A stretch of 64,000 nt of DNA from CAVPHV01 sp963821095 (GCA_963821095.1 CAWGCJ010000008.1:1-64000), one strand, 5' to 3'; shown: positions 45,301 through 54,923, counted from the stretch's first letter. Numbers and translations: made by a program. Notes: generated from the letters alone by a model not told the origin.

Positions 45301-47034
45301 CTAGGCGGCTACGCGGTCGGCGCCGACCTTCGGCGGGAGTTGCCGTCTTGGAGCGACGGCCGGCAACGACATCACGAAGCAGGCGCCGCCGAGGCGAGAT
45401 GAAGTCTGGTGAACAAGTCTGCCCCCGTGTGCTTCGACCAGGGCACGTGCGATTGGGAGGCCAACTCCTGAGCCTGGGATGGTGGCGTCGTAGCGGTGGG
45501 CTCCACGCTCGAAGCGGTCCCAGACGGTCTCCTCGTATCGTTTTGGGATGCCGGGTCCGTTGTCGTGTATCGCCAGGACCGCCATTCCGTTTCGGTTGAA
45601 CCCGTCCACGCGGATCTTGCCGTTGCCGTAGCGCACTGCGTTGGTGAGAACGTTGACGGCGACTTGAGTGAGCCGCTGGGCGTCGGCTTGCACCCACAAA
45701 TCCGGCTCGAAAAACGTATCGACGGAGATGCTCCCGTGAAGGTGGCTTCCCAGCATCGTCTGGGCTTCTCCGAAGAGGGCAGAGAGTTCGACCGGCTCAG
45801 CTTCCAGGTCTGGGAACTCCAACGTGTCGCGTGCCAAGCCAACGAGGTCGGTGACGATGCGGTTCACGTGCTGGGCTTGGCGATTGACGATCGAGATCAT
45901 CTCGGCGGTGTCGTCCCTGCCGAGGGACTCCCACTCGTCGTCGAGGAGTGTGGTGAATCCCGTCACTGAGGTCATCGGCGTACGGAGTTCGTGTGAGATC
46001 GAAGCAATCAAGTCGTTGCGCTGTTTCTCGACCAGTTCCCGATTCTCGCGGATGGCCACGGCTTGGCGACCGATGACGAGGATGGCGACGAGAGCCGTAG
46101 CCATTTCGAGCACCGACCCCTCGCCGCCGACACGCCACAAGGTGAGTAGGAAGAGCGCTACCACTGCGGTGTACGGCGCCACGAGTTGCCAATAGCGGGT
46201 GGCCCGCTCGGCTTGCTCGGTTTCGGAGCTGGGACGTAGCAGGTACCACCCTGCGGCAGCGAACGCTGCATAGCCCACCAGCCAGAGAGAATCCAGCCAC
46301 GCACCAGACACGTAGGAGCCGTCTTCGACCTGGATCAGGTAAATGATGTCTGCGGCAACCGTCACGATCAGCCCAACGGCGAGGGCAATCAGGCGGGCGT
46401 CGAAGCGTCGCACGCTTCGTCGAGTTGTGAGGATCATGACGGCGATGAGAAGAATCACATCACCAAGGGGGTACATGATGTTGACGGTTTGCTCGAGGAA
46501 TCCGAGCTCGGGATCGAAGTAGATCTGATCCCCGAGGTAGGCCACCCACATGATGGCCGCTGCTGCCACCGTTCCGGCCAGCGTGTCCATCGTAAGGCGA
46601 ATCCGCTCGAGGCGGCGAGGCTTCACATGAGGTAGGAGCAGGATGCCGGCGAACATCACCGGATAGCCTGCGAGGTAGAAGACATCCGCCCAACCCGGAT
46701 AGGGAACCTCGACGCCCAAAGCTTCCTCGTAGAGCACCCAAACGAGTTCGCCGCAACCCCAGAGCAGCACCCCGGCGCCGATGGCCATCCAAGCAACCCG
46801 TTCCTGACCGCGAAGGGTCATGGCAGCAGCCATCAGCACGATGCCGGCCCCCACGGGGATGATGACGTAGGCCCATTCGCTGAAGTGGAAGGCTACGTCG
46901 GCAGGAAGGAGCCCAGAACCAAGGAATGCCGCGACAGCCAGCGTCGCGACGACGAATCCCACGATAACGCGAGCCGCGGGTGTCATCCCGGACCGAGCGG
47001 GAGGGTCAGGGGGAAGGGGAAGGGACGTGTTCAA
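45301..47034 (-). CDS. Membrane sensor histidine kinase
   Basis: 577 residues. The N-terminal part (about 20-320) has about nine or ten hydrophobic helices and no extracellular domain, resembling MASE-like membrane sensors. Then HisKA (IASISHELRTPMTSVTGFTTLL) and HATPase_c (NVLTNAVRYGNG, IHDNGPGIPKRY, GSGVGLPIARALVEAHGG). Convergent with znuC. No partner response regulator nearby, as with the other kinase in this window. Confidence 0.88.
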   Translation of the reverse strand: MNTSLPLPPDPPARSGMTPAARVIVGFVVATLAVAAFLGSGLLPADVAFHFSEWAYVIIPVGAGIVLMAAAMTLRGQERVAWMAIGAGVLLWGCGELVWVLYEEALGVEVPYPGWADVFYLAGYPVMFAGILLLPHVKPRRLERIRLTMDTLAGTVAAAAIMWVAYLGDQIYFDPELGFLEQTVNIMYPLGDVILLIAVMILTTRRSVRRFDARLIALAVGLIVTVAADIIYLIQVEDGSYVSGAWLDSLWLVGYAAFAAAGWYLLRPSSETEQAERATRYWQLVAPYTAVVALFLLTLWRVGGEGSVLEMATALVAILVIGRQAVAIRENRELVEKQRNDLIASISHELRTPMTSVTGFTTLLDDEWESLGRDDTAEMISIVNRQAQHVNRIVTDLVGLARDTLEFPDLEAEPVELSALFGEAQTMLGSHLHGSISVDTFFEPDLWVQADAQRLTQVAVNVLTNAVRYGNGKIRVDGFNRNGMAVLAIHDNGPGIPKRYEETVWDRFERGAHRYDATIPGSGVGLPIARALVEAHGGRLVHQTSSRLGGACFVMSLPAVAPRRQLPPKVGADRVAA

Positions 47035-47187
47035 TTGGCACTCCTGGCTGCGGGAGGGGGCCGCATAGTCCGCGCACTCCCCAATTCCTTCGACGTCCTG
47101 CCTGGTGATTCTTGCTGACCATCCATCAATAGCGCGAAGTGACTAGCTCGCCGCGTAGGATCGAAAAAGGATACTCGGGAGGGGATC

Positions 47188-48003
47188 TTGCAGAGTGTTG
47201 CCGACGGTGTTCAACGGCTTGGCGCCGAACTCGTGAACTGGTTCTTCGTCGCGGACGGGGACAAACTCACCGTCGTCGACTGCGGCAATCCGAACCAATA
47301 TCAGCAACTCCCCGACGCGTTGGCGGCGATGGGCCGGTCTATGGGCGACGTTGAGGCGATCGTGTTGACCCACGCCCATGGCGACCATCTCGGGTCGGCG
47401 GCCAGGATCACGAATGTGAGTGGCGGCACGGTCTACGTCCATGGGGACGACGAAGCCCTCGCCACCGGCCGGGCGCACCGCGTCGCCGAGCGCCATTTTG
47501 TCAGGGATCTCGGCAACGGCTTTGCTTGGAAGTCCCTCACATTCTTCCTGCGAGGCGGCGCAACCAAGGCCCCGCCGGTGGCAGAGGCGAGCACGTTCGT
47601 CGACGGTGCCGTCCTGGACATCCCCGGTTCGCCGCGGGTCGTCCACACTCCGGGACATACCGGCGGCAGCGCCTGCCTGGTGTTCGACGATCGTGGGGTG
47701 ATTCTCACCGGCGACGCTCTCGTCACGCTGAGCATCGTGAGCGGGGCGACCGGCCCGATGATCATGCCGGGGTCGTTCAACGCCGACTCGCCGGCGTCGC
47801 TGAGTTCTCTCGAGCGGCTGCGAGCCGTCGACGCCGATCTGGTTCTGCCCGGTCACGGAGAGCCGTGGTCGGGGGCGATTTCCGAGGCAGTCGATCAGCG
47901 CCGTTGCCTTCGGCGCGCACTGAAGTGGTCCAATGCGAGTCGGCCTGGCGCGACGCTCGACGCGGCCTTCTACGCTTCTCGGAGGATGCTCGTACCCGAC
48001 TGA
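47188..48003 (+). CDS. MBL-fold metallo-hydrolase
   Basis: 271 residues. Metal ligands in THAHGDHLGSA (HxHxDH), TPGHTGGSACL (His), LTGDALVT (Asp) and LPGHGEPW (His) make an intact binuclear metallo-beta-lactamase site. The broad family includes glyoxalase II-like and lactonase enzymes; substrate unknown. TTG start with GGAGGGG upstream. Eight bp before the channel gene, so likely co-transcribed. Confidence 0.87.
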   Translation: MQSVADGVQRLGAELVNWFFVADGDKLTVVDCGNPNQYQQLPDALAAMGRSMGDVEAIVLTHAHGDHLGSAARITNVSGGTVYVHGDDEALATGRAHRVAERHFVRDLGNGFAWKSLTFFLRGGATKAPPVAEASTFVDGAVLDIPGSPRVVHTPGHTGGSACLVFDDRGVILTGDALVTLSIVSGATGPMIMPGSFNADSPASLSSLERLRAVDADLVLPGHGEPWSGAISEAVDQRRCLRRALKWSNASRPGATLDAAFYASRRMLVPD

Positions 48004-48010
48004 GGAAGCC

Positions 48011-49907
48011 ATGACCGACCAGCCGAAGTCGTCGAAAGCCAACAGCTGGCGTAACCGCGTTCGGTACCGCTTCGACAATCTGCTCTCGCACGGTACGTGG
48101 GTGGTCCTCCTCTGGCTCGGCTTGGTGACGCTCATCGCCGTATTGCTCGCGGCATTGGCGCTCGCCGCCTTCGGCGTTGGACTGTCGGGGAGTGAGGACG
48201 CCTCGTTCGTCGAAGGGTTCTGGCAGAGCCTGATGCGGACGATGGACCCGGGCACCATGGCCGACGATGTCGGCTGGGGCCGGCGGATCGTCGCCCTGGC
48301 GGTCACGACCGTGGGCATTCTGATCGCAGGCACCCTCATCGGCCTCATCGCCAACGGCATCGAGCAGCGCATGACGCAGATGCAGCGAGGGCGCAGCGTC
48401 GTCGTCGAGACCGGTCACACTGTCGTTCTGGGAGCGTCCGATCGGCTGCCGATCGTTATCGAGCAGTTGGTATTCGCCAACATCGGGCGGAAGAAGAGAG
48501 AGCGCACGATCGTCGTGCTGGCTGAGCGGGAACCCGCCGAGCTGAGCGAGGTGGTGCGCGCGGTGGTAGACGACACCAAGGGGAGCCGGTTGGTGTTCCG
48601 ATGGGGGGACCCAACACGACCAGCCGCCCTCAGCACCGTTGCCATCGACAAGGCGCGAAACGTGATCGTGCTGGCCGATGAAGATGCCCGTGGAGATGCC
48701 GGGGTTGTGAAGGCCGTGGTGGCGTCAGGGGTCGCCATGGGGGGGTTTGGCTCTCGGCCGATTGTTGCCGAACTGACCGATCCGAAGACGGCCGAAACGT
48801 TGGTTCGGGCCTGTGGTGAGTCGGTCCACCCTGTGGTGGCGGTCCGTTCCGTCGCGGCGTACTGCAGTTTTCGCGATGCGGGAGCCGGGTCTCAGCCAGG
48901 TGATCGAAGAACTGGTGGACTACCGCGGCGCTGATGTCTACGTGCTCGACGGGCGTGATTATGTCGGCCGGTCCTTTGGTGAGTTGGTGGCTAAATCGGC
49001 CACGACATGCCCCATAGGTCGGATCCGGGCCTCCGGCGAGGTCGAACTCAACACGCCGGCCCAATCTCTCATCGAGACGGACGATCGGCTCATAGTGATC
49101 GCCGACGACGGAGAGCACCTCGCCGTCGGAACTGATGGGTCACCGGATCGTGTGGTGCCCCAGGGTGTTGTCTCGGCCCAACTCGACATCGAGCCGAGGG
49201 AGGAACACATCCTGATTCTCGGCTGGAATGCGCTTGGAGCCCACCTGGTCCAGGAATGCCGTAGCGGTACCACTCCCGGGTCCACCATTCAGGTCGTTTA
49301 CGACCCGGATCTGTTCGAACTCGAGGAGCTCCAGAATGTCGGGACCGGCGTCACGTGGACCCCGACCCGCAGGAACATGTGGCGACTCTCCGACCTTCCG
49401 CAGACTACGGAGTTCACCACGATCGTGATCCTCGGCTACCGGCGCGGAATGTCGGTCGAAGAGGCAGATGGTCGGACGTTGCTCAACCTCATGCTGGTGC
49501 GCCGCAACCTCGAGACGCTGGAGGGTCCCCCGCCTCGGGTATTGGTGGAGTTGCTCGACGCCGACAACGTGCCGCTGGCTCGCACGACGGGGGCGGATGA
49601 CTACCTGGTGAGCGACACCATCGGAAGCCGCGCCGTGGTCCAATTCGCCGAACAGCCGGAGCGTGCCGCCATCTTCTTCAGCCTCTACGACGGCGACGGG
49701 CCCTCGGTGCGGCTAGTTCCGGCCGACCAGATCGGCCTGAGCGGTGCGGTTGACGGCGCCGAGGTCGCGACGGCTGCGCTCGCCGCCGGTCTTGTGGCCA
49801 TCGGCTGGCGTTCGGCGATCGAGCGAGGTGGGGAAGTCGTGCTGAACCCCCATTTCGACGATCACGTCACCCTGGAGACCGGCGACCAGATCGTCGTCAT
49901 CGCCTGA
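48011..49907 (+). pseudogene. CASTOR/POLLUX-like ion channel protein, one-base frameshift
   Basis: The two frames together give about 630 residues. The first (48011-48870) has a membrane helix (WVVLLWLGLVTLIAVLLAAL), a pore-like segment (FWQSLMRTMDPGTMADD), a second helix (VGILIAGTLIGLIANGI) and a first RCK-like nucleotide-binding domain (TVVLGASDRLPIVIEQL). The second frame (to 49907) starts AMREPGLSQVIEELVDY and holds a second RCK-like domain (HILILGWNALGAHLVQEC). Removing one T from TTTT at 48868-48871 joins them as AAYCSFAMREPGLS. Homologues are calcium-regulated cation channels. A homopolymer error or recent inactivation. Confidence 0.8.
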
Positions 49908-49929
49908 GTCCCGGGGCAGCGCCCGGGAC
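49908..49929 (+). terminator. Hairpin after the channel gene
   Basis: GTCCCGGG, loop GCAGCG, CCCGGGAC, starting one base after the channel stop codon. Eight-bp perfect stem, no T-run. Confidence 0.5.
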
Positions 49930-50123
49930 CCAGTGCGCCTCCCTCAGGCTGGGACCGGCAACGGTTCGGTTCTCGCCACCGTTACCCGCATCCGCTTCGC
50001 CGCCGTCCGGCCGGAGCTCACGTAGAGAGCCGTCGGCGGACAGGCCACACCGCGCTCCGACCTTCGCCTCTATCGGACCTCCGCCCTGAGGCGCGACAGT
50101 CTGGTGTTGAGACGGAGGATGCT

Positions 50124-51473
50124 GTGCTGTTTGCTCGTTGGGTCCTTGCCACGGCGTTACTCGCAGCGCTCGCCGCTGCGTGTGGGGATGATGCCTCCGG
50201 GTCTACGAAGGTCGTGGTTGACGGCGACGGTGCCATCGATGACATCAAGGCTCTCGTGTATCTGCTCGAGCAGCCCGCTGTTGAGATTGTCGCCGTAACG
50301 GTGTCGGGCACGGGGATAGCGCACTGCCCGGTCGCCGCCGAGAACATCTACGCCATGCTTGCCCGAATTGATGCTCCCGGCATCCCGGTTGCCTGTGGGC
50401 GGAGCACACCGCTCGCCGGCGCCAATGCAGCCCCTGAGGTGTGGCGCAACGCCGCCGACACCTTGGGTGGCGTCGACTTGCCGGAGGCGCCCGACCTCGG
50501 CGATACCTCGGCAACGGAGCTGCTCGTCAGAACGCTTGCCGAAGCCGACGACGTCGTGGTCGTCGCGACCGGTCCATTGACGAACATCGCCCAAGCCTTC
50601 GCTCTCGATCCGACGGTGGTCGACCACATAGAGATGATGTATCTCATGGGCGGCGCGGTCGATGTTGGCGGCAACGTGTTGTACGGCAACCCGGATGCCG
50701 AGTTCAATATCTGGGCCGACCCTCACGCTGCCGCGATGGTGTTCGAGACCGATGTTCCGATCACCCTGATTCCATTGGATGCGACGAACGCTCTCCCGGT
50801 GACCCCATACTTCTACGAGGTTGTGGACGCTCACCGCGAATCGTCGCCTGTCGCAGAGTTCATGGCCGAGTACCTCGATGTCACCCCGCTCCATGGAGGG
50901 ATGTACCACTGGGATGAGCTTGCCGCCGTCGCCGCGATCGACGAGTCGGTCGTCGCGACAGAGGAGCGACTTCTCGAGGTGGTGGAGACGGGCGGACCTT
51001 CTGCCGGAGCGACCGTGGTTTCGGATGGCGGGCGTCCGGTCCGAGTTGCCGTCGATGCCGATCGGCAGAGGTTCGAGGACTCCTTCTATGCGGCGATCCT
51101 CGGAACGAGCAACACGGGGATCGCGGCGTGGGAGCCCGATGCAACGCTGTCGTGGGACGGCTCGATGTGCGTCTACGAGGGACCCGACCCGTTGCCCGAA
51201 TCGATGTGGATTCGAATCGACAATGACAGCGGGGACATGATCGTCTGGCTTCTCGGGTCGTATGCGCCCGGCACAACTAGCGACGATTGGGAGGCGTATC
51301 TCGCCTCGGGCGAGACGGATCCGCCCGACTGGTGGAGCGAACTCGGTCAGGTCCCGGTCCCGGCCGGTGCCCATGATGTGTGGAAGGTCACCGCCGGACC
51401 CGAATCGACGGCGCTTTGCTACGTCGACGAGACCCGGTTCTGGGAGGCTGCCGGCCCACGAATCTCCGAATGA
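50124..51473 (+). CDS. Secreted nucleoside hydrolase lipoprotein (IUNH fold)
   Basis: 449 residues. Signal with lipobox AAAC, then an inosine/uridine-preferring nucleoside hydrolase domain: VDGDGAIDDIKALVYLL (the Asp cluster for Ca2+), VATGPLTNIAQAF, MGGAVDVGGNVLYGNPDAEFNIWADPHAA and LIPLDATN. The family cleaves the N-glycosidic bond of ribonucleosides. The usual DxDxGxDDxxA reads DGDGAIDD, so the metal aspartates remain. An extra C-terminal domain of about 130 residues is unassigned. GTG start with GGAGG five bases upstream. Last chromosomal gene before the island. Confidence 0.85.
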   Translation: MLFARWVLATALLAALAAACGDDASGSTKVVVDGDGAIDDIKALVYLLEQPAVEIVAVTVSGTGIAHCPVAAENIYAMLARIDAPGIPVACGRSTPLAGANAAPEVWRNAADTLGGVDLPEAPDLGDTSATELLVRTLAEADDVVVVATGPLTNIAQAFALDPTVVDHIEMMYLMGGAVDVGGNVLYGNPDAEFNIWADPHAAAMVFETDVPITLIPLDATNALPVTPYFYEVVDAHRESSPVAEFMAEYLDVTPLHGGMYHWDELAAVAAIDESVVATEERLLEVVETGGPSAGATVVSDGGRPVRVAVDADRQRFEDSFYAAILGTSNTGIAAWEPDATLSWDGSMCVYEGPDPLPESMWIRIDNDSGDMIVWLLGSYAPGTTSDDWEAYLASGETDPPDWWSELGQVPVPAGAHDVWKVTAGPESTALCYVDETRFWEAAGPRISE

Positions 51474-51572
51474 GGGATCGGGCGGCGGCAGGGGTATTGC
51501 GGGATGTCCTTGTAGCTGGCGACCCAGCGGCCGTCACGCTGCGCATGCCGACAAGTGGGGCCTGGAGTTGGA

Positions 51573-51595
51573 TGGGCCCAGCTGGATTTTGAACC
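51573..51595 (-). repeat. Older, degenerate tRNA-Ile 3'-end copy
   Basis: Matches the last 22 bases or so of the tRNA-Ile gene (TGGGCCCAGCTGGATTT then GAACC) with one extra T and divergence after GAACC. It lies 157 bp outside the left att copy and reads like the scar of a previous insertion or imprecise excision. Confidence 0.7.
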
Positions 51596-51729
51596 TGCCG
51601 CGCGTTTGGCGGCGGGCGCAGGTTGGCCATTCGTTGAGCGAATTGGGCGATACGCGGGGCAGAAGAAGGGTGCGGGCGGGTAGGTGGTGTCGAGGCCGAG
51701 TAGGACTCGACGTTGCCGGGGGCTTTGAC

Positions 51730-51779
51730 CGGTGGGCCCAGCTGGATTTGAACCAGCGACCTCATCCTTATCAGGGATG
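51730..51779 (-). repeat. attL: Left attachment site (tRNA-Ile 3'-half copy)
   Basis: Fifty bases identical to 63490-63539, covering the tRNA from the anticodon stem-loop to the 3' end plus a few bases. Sequence diverges immediately on both sides. Confidence 0.92.
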
Positions 51780-51883
51780 ATCAGGGGGTTGGGCACCCAC
51801 TGGCGATCCGGTGAATTCCTTTATGGCACAGGGGGTTTTACCTCTCAACGCCTCGCAGCGTTTTGGGTCGTTTTTGGTTCTCT

Positions 51884-51904
51884 TGTGCACGCGGTGTGCA
51901 CGCG
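51884..51904 (+). repeat. Left candidate integrase arm site
   Basis: A 21-bp block made of two GTGCACGCG units, the second starting 11 bases after the first. The same 21 bases occur at 63401-63421, near the other end of the element. Confidence 0.7.
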
Positions 51905-51906
51905 GG

Positions 51907-52953
51907 TCACCGCCGGCCGCGTGGGCTGCGGCTGTCCATGTACTCCTGGAGCGCGGCGTGCGAGCTGAGCCACAGTGATCGGTGACGAACGGCACGGAGC
52001 CGACCCGAGATGGCGAGCTGGCGGAGGTAGTCCGCCGAGTATGGGCTTCCTTGCGCAAGCGCTCGGAGGGGAACGAGACGAGCGTCACCGGCAAGGCGAG
52101 GGAGGATGAACCTGTTGATGGATTCGCTGACCGCTCGGGCGAAGAGCTCGACGAGGCCGCCGGCATCGCCGCGGTCGGCGCGTTCGAGTGCGCGGAGGTA
52201 GCGGTCCCGTTGCTGGGATCGGATGACCATCGGCGGGTAGTCGGCGTGAACGAGCTCCCAGTTGGCCAACAGTCTTCCGACGCGTCCGTTGCCGTCGGTG
52301 AAGGGATGGATGCGCTCGAACCAGGCGTGACGCTGTGCGATCCGTTCGATCACGTGGCCCTCAGAGTCTTCGCTGCCGACCGCCACCCAGTCGGTCATGT
52401 CGGCTTGGACTGCCGTTGCCGGCGACAACTGGACCCGCCTGCCCCCTCCGACGGTCACTCCAGTCGAACGGAACGCGCCAGGACTGTCCCGGGTTATGGG
52501 CGGGAACGTCGCCCAAACGGGCCCAACCACGCGGCGGTGCACCTCCCGAACGGTCGCCAGGTCGATTCCGGTCTCTGGTGCAGTCTCGTAGACCCAGCCG
52601 GCGGCGTCGGCGTATGCCTTCACCTCCAGCGCCTCCAAGAGACTGCCGCGGGCTTCGTCGCGTTCGACGACCGCCACTACGTCCTGCTCACTGAGCGAGC
52701 TGCCTTCAATTGCCGTCGAGTGGTGGGTCTCCAGCAGCCAGATCTCGCGCAGCACATGGTCGAGTTCGAGGCTGTGTGGCAGCCCTCCGAAACGATCGCG
52801 GAGAACGCCGACCTCGCTGTCAACGCGGGAAAGAAGCTGCTCGGTGGTGGGGCGACCCGGTGGCACGCAATACCTACGCCTTCTTTGATTCAACGTTTCC
52901 GTAGGAATTCTAGGCGAGCTGTTGCGTTGGTCGGCGCGAGCATCACGGCGCAC
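51907..52953 (-). CDS. Fic-family protein (AMP transferase), class II-like, with C-terminal DNA-binding-like domain
   Basis: 348 residues from the GTG at 52953; GTG 52866 or TTG 52893 are alternatives. The Fic active site HPFTDGNGRVGR (about 216-227) is complete, with catalytic His, metal Asp and anion-binding GNGR, so it should transfer AMP or another phosphate-bearing moiety to protein hydroxyls. STAIEG (about 79-84) is the inhibitory-helix motif in front of the Fic fold, marking self-inhibited class II proteins. The last 45 residues (YSADYLRQLAISGRLRAVR) resemble an excisionase-like winged helix. No antitoxin gene lies beside it. First gene inside the island's left end. Confidence 0.88.
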   Translation of the reverse strand: MRRDARADQRNSSPRIPTETLNQRRRRYCVPPGRPTTEQLLSRVDSEVGVLRDRFGGLPHSLELDHVLREIWLLETHHSTAIEGSSLSEQDVVAVVERDEARGSLLEALEVKAYADAAGWVYETAPETGIDLATVREVHRRVVGPVWATFPPITRDSPGAFRSTGVTVGGGRRVQLSPATAVQADMTDWVAVGSEDSEGHVIERIAQRHAWFERIHPFTDGNGRVGRLLANWELVHADYPPMVIRSQQRDRYLRALERADRGDAGGLVELFARAVSESINRFILPRLAGDARLVPLRALAQGSPYSADYLRQLAISGRLRAVRHRSLWLSSHAALQEYMDSRSPRGRR

Positions 52954-52961
52954 ACGGATGC

Positions 52962-53012
52962 CACACTGAGTGACGATCCGGTAGCTGGCGACCGCTCCGG
53001 GAAGTGCCGATC
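52962..53012 (+). repeat. Island dispersed repeat, copy D (partial)
   Basis: CTGAGTGACGATCCGG followed after a gap by GAAGTGCCGATC. Matches the central block of copy C (56490-56530). Lies just upstream of the Fic gene. Confidence 0.6.
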
Positions 53013-53191
53013 GGGGGTGGGTGGCGAAATGTGCGATATTGCTACAGAATCGTTGATCGGCGTGGCATTCGGGCTGGTTGCACGGACGCGTGGTGGATCA
53101 GTCTCTGCGGGTCCGCCTCGAACGTCGCTGTCGTGGCATCCCTAGGCTGTGGAGGTCCATCACATCTCAGCTCTCGCCCAAAGGAGTAACC

Positions 53192-53638
53192 GTGGCTGTT
53201 TGGTTTGAAGGCTCAGACGAGATCGACTGCAACATCCAGCAAGTGAAGCGGGCCCTCGAGAATCCTGGCGAGCTCTATGCAGGGGTCACCAGTCTTATGC
53301 CAGGTATGACGAGCGTTGAGCTGGTGGAACAGGGGACCGACTCTGTGACCATCAGAACCAACGAAGGCCTCATGAAACGCACCAACATCTCCAAACGGAT
53401 CGAGGCGGACAGCGTTGTCGTGGAGTTCGACGAGCAGTACGAGGCCGGAACGAAGGTCACTGCAACGTCACACTTCGCTGACGAATTCACCGCTAGCGAC
53501 ACCGGGGTGAGCTACCGCCTCGTCATGAGCGACGTCGAGGCCCCCGGGTTCTTGGGCTTCTTCTACCGGAAGCTCGGCAGCTCCAACATAGGGAACGCCT
53601 TCTTGGCGGCATACAAGACTCACTTCGAGTCCCAATAG
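53192..53638 (+). CDS. SRPBCC-fold (START-like) small protein
   Basis: 148 residues beginning MAVWFEGSDEIDCNIQQVKR. Beta-rich with the helix-grip pattern: an N-terminal strand/helix (ALENPGELYAGVTSLMPGM), strands of alternating polarity (VTIRTNEGLMKRTNISKRIE) and a long C-terminal helix (SSNIGNAFLAAYKTHFES). Such folds bind hydrophobic ligands or act as cyclases; no catalytic residues are evident. GTG start with AAGGAG five bases upstream. In the island, alone on its strand. Confidence 0.65.
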   Translation: MAVWFEGSDEIDCNIQQVKRALENPGELYAGVTSLMPGMTSVELVEQGTDSVTIRTNEGLMKRTNISKRIEADSVVVEFDEQYEAGTKVTATSHFADEFTASDTGVSYRLVMSDVEAPGFLGFFYRKLGSSNIGNAFLAAYKTHFESQ

Positions 53639-54035
53639 CGACTCGACATCACCGCAACGGTGAGTGTTCGAGACCCCGCACCTGCGTGTGCCGATCCCGG
53701 ACACTCGGCGAGATGATCGTTCTTGCTCCCGATTTGGTGATCGGTGCGATCGTCTTGGGGACGGAACGCAGCGATGGTATTTGCCGTTCGGTACATCCTT
53801 GGCTGCGGGCATGGCGAGTGGTCGGGCCTTTCCCGGATCAGGCGATCCATCCACGGCGCAGTCCGCCTGGAACTCTCCCGGCCTCGCTGGGCGCATAGCT
53901 ACCATGATTGACGTCGCCTTTGCTTGAGGGTTTCTTCCGGACAGCAGTCGCCCAACTCGAAGAGGGTTTGGATAAGACCGGCCGGGAGACGATGGGACCG
54001 AGGGGACCCTTCTCCCCGAGCAACAAGGAGGAATC
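53639..54035. other. Island intergenic space with repeat copy A
   Basis: No gene I can support. Contains a diverged copy of the island repeat (about 53687-53752) and ends with ACAAGGAGGAATC, the ribosome site of the next gene. Confidence 0.6.
53687..53752 (+). repeat. Island dispersed repeat, copy A (partial)
   Basis: GTGCCGATC, then ACTCGGCGA, TCGTTCTTGCTCCCGAT and GTGATCGGTGCG match the right half of copy C with scattered changes. Confidence 0.6.
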
Positions 54036-54560
54036 GTGACCAAAGATGTTGCGGTCGGGCGTCGGGTGGCGCGGGTGATCGGCTTCGTTCTTCTCGGCTT
54101 TCTGATCTCGAGGGCGGTCTATCCCCTCGTCTGGCGTTCGGGATGGCAGCCGGCGATTGATGCACTCCGCTGGTTCAACAAGAAGGTCCAGAATCCATTG
54201 ACAATGAGGGTGGCCGGAAAGAAGAACCGGGACTTGGCGGTGCTCCATCACACGGGTCGCAGGTCCGGAAGAGAGTACGTCGTGCCGGTGTTGGCGCACC
54301 GAATTGGGCAGTCGTTCTTGATCCCTCTGTCCTACGGCACCAATGTCGACTGGCTCCGCAACGTCCTGGCATCCGGTGGATGCGCCATTGAACACGACGG
54401 TGTGTGCTACGACGCGGTTGCCCCTGCGATCGTGCCGATAACCGACGCTGCACGGAACCTGACCTCCCGACGGATGAGGGTGTTCGGACTGTTGGGCATC
54501 GAGTCGTTTCTCCGGTTGGACATCAGCCACAGCAAGAGTCCCGCCGAACAGGCGACCTGA
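54036..54560 (+). CDS. F420-dependent nitroreductase-family (DDN-like) protein with N-terminal helix
   Basis: 174 residues. One hydrophobic helix (VIGFVLLGFLISRAVYPLV) then the split-barrel fold of deazaflavin-dependent oxidoreductases: DLAVLHHTGRRSGREYVVPV is the characteristic TxGRxSG motif, followed by LIPLSYGTNVDWLRNVLASG. These enzymes use reduced F420 to reduce quinones or other electrophiles, often at the membrane, which the helix fits. The start has a near-perfect AAGGAGGAATC ribosome site. Part of the island. Confidence 0.82.
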   Translation: MTKDVAVGRRVARVIGFVLLGFLISRAVYPLVWRSGWQPAIDALRWFNKKVQNPLTMRVAGKKNRDLAVLHHTGRRSGREYVVPVLAHRIGQSFLIPLSYGTNVDWLRNVLASGGCAIEHDGVCYDAVAPAIVPITDAARNLTSRRMRVFGLLGIESFLRLDISHSKSPAEQAT

Positions 54561-54923
54561 TCGAGGTTGCCTCCAACGAGGCGAAGTTGCCATTGCCGGC
54601 CGGGTCATCAACGGAACTCCTCAAAGGCCGCACACACCCGCCACGCCCAGATCACCCAGCCGCACGAGCAATATCGCACACCCACCGGACTCTGGATCCG
54701 GCAGATCGAGCGCATCGGGCCGAATGAGCTCGCCACCGTCCGTGTTCACCGCCGAGTTGCGGAGGTAGCGCACGAAGTGCCGATCTAGCGCACTCGGCGA
54801 CACGTTCGTTACTGCTCGGTATCAGTTGGTCGGGGCGCCTTGGCGTCGAGGATGACGATCTCGACGCGTTGCCGGACTTCCTCGGGACTTACGGCGCGGC
54901 GGACTACAGCCGGACATACAGCA
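54561..54923. other. Island intergenic space with repeat copy B
   Basis: No credible gene. Most of it is the full-length island repeat copy B (about 54636-54840). Confidence 0.6.
54636..54840 (+). repeat. Island dispersed repeat, copy B
   Basis: Left block CCACGCCCAGATCACCCA and GAGCAATATCG; right block GAAGTGCCGATCTAGCGCAC then TCGGCGACACGTTCGTTACT. Same order and spacing class as copy C. Confidence 0.65.

Larger units (their letters stand above)
51474..51906. other. Junction region with tRNA-Ile fragments, no gene
   Basis: Holds a degenerate tRNA-Ile 3' end (51573-51595), the 50-bp perfect tRNA 3' half (51730-51779), an inverted repeat AACGC/GCGTT (51847-51862) and the left arm-type repeat (51884-51904). 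Frames across it translate tRNA sequence and are not credible genes. Confidence 0.75.

Noticed and set aside
51732..51968. 78-residue plus-strand frame across the left att site
   Set aside because: It translates the tRNA fragment and the arm repeat; no ribosome site, and it overlaps the Fic 3' end.
54621..54803. Small minus-strand frames with a shared SALDRHF peptide at two island sites
   Set aside because: The shared peptide comes from the dispersed DNA repeat; frames differ in length and lack ribosome sites.
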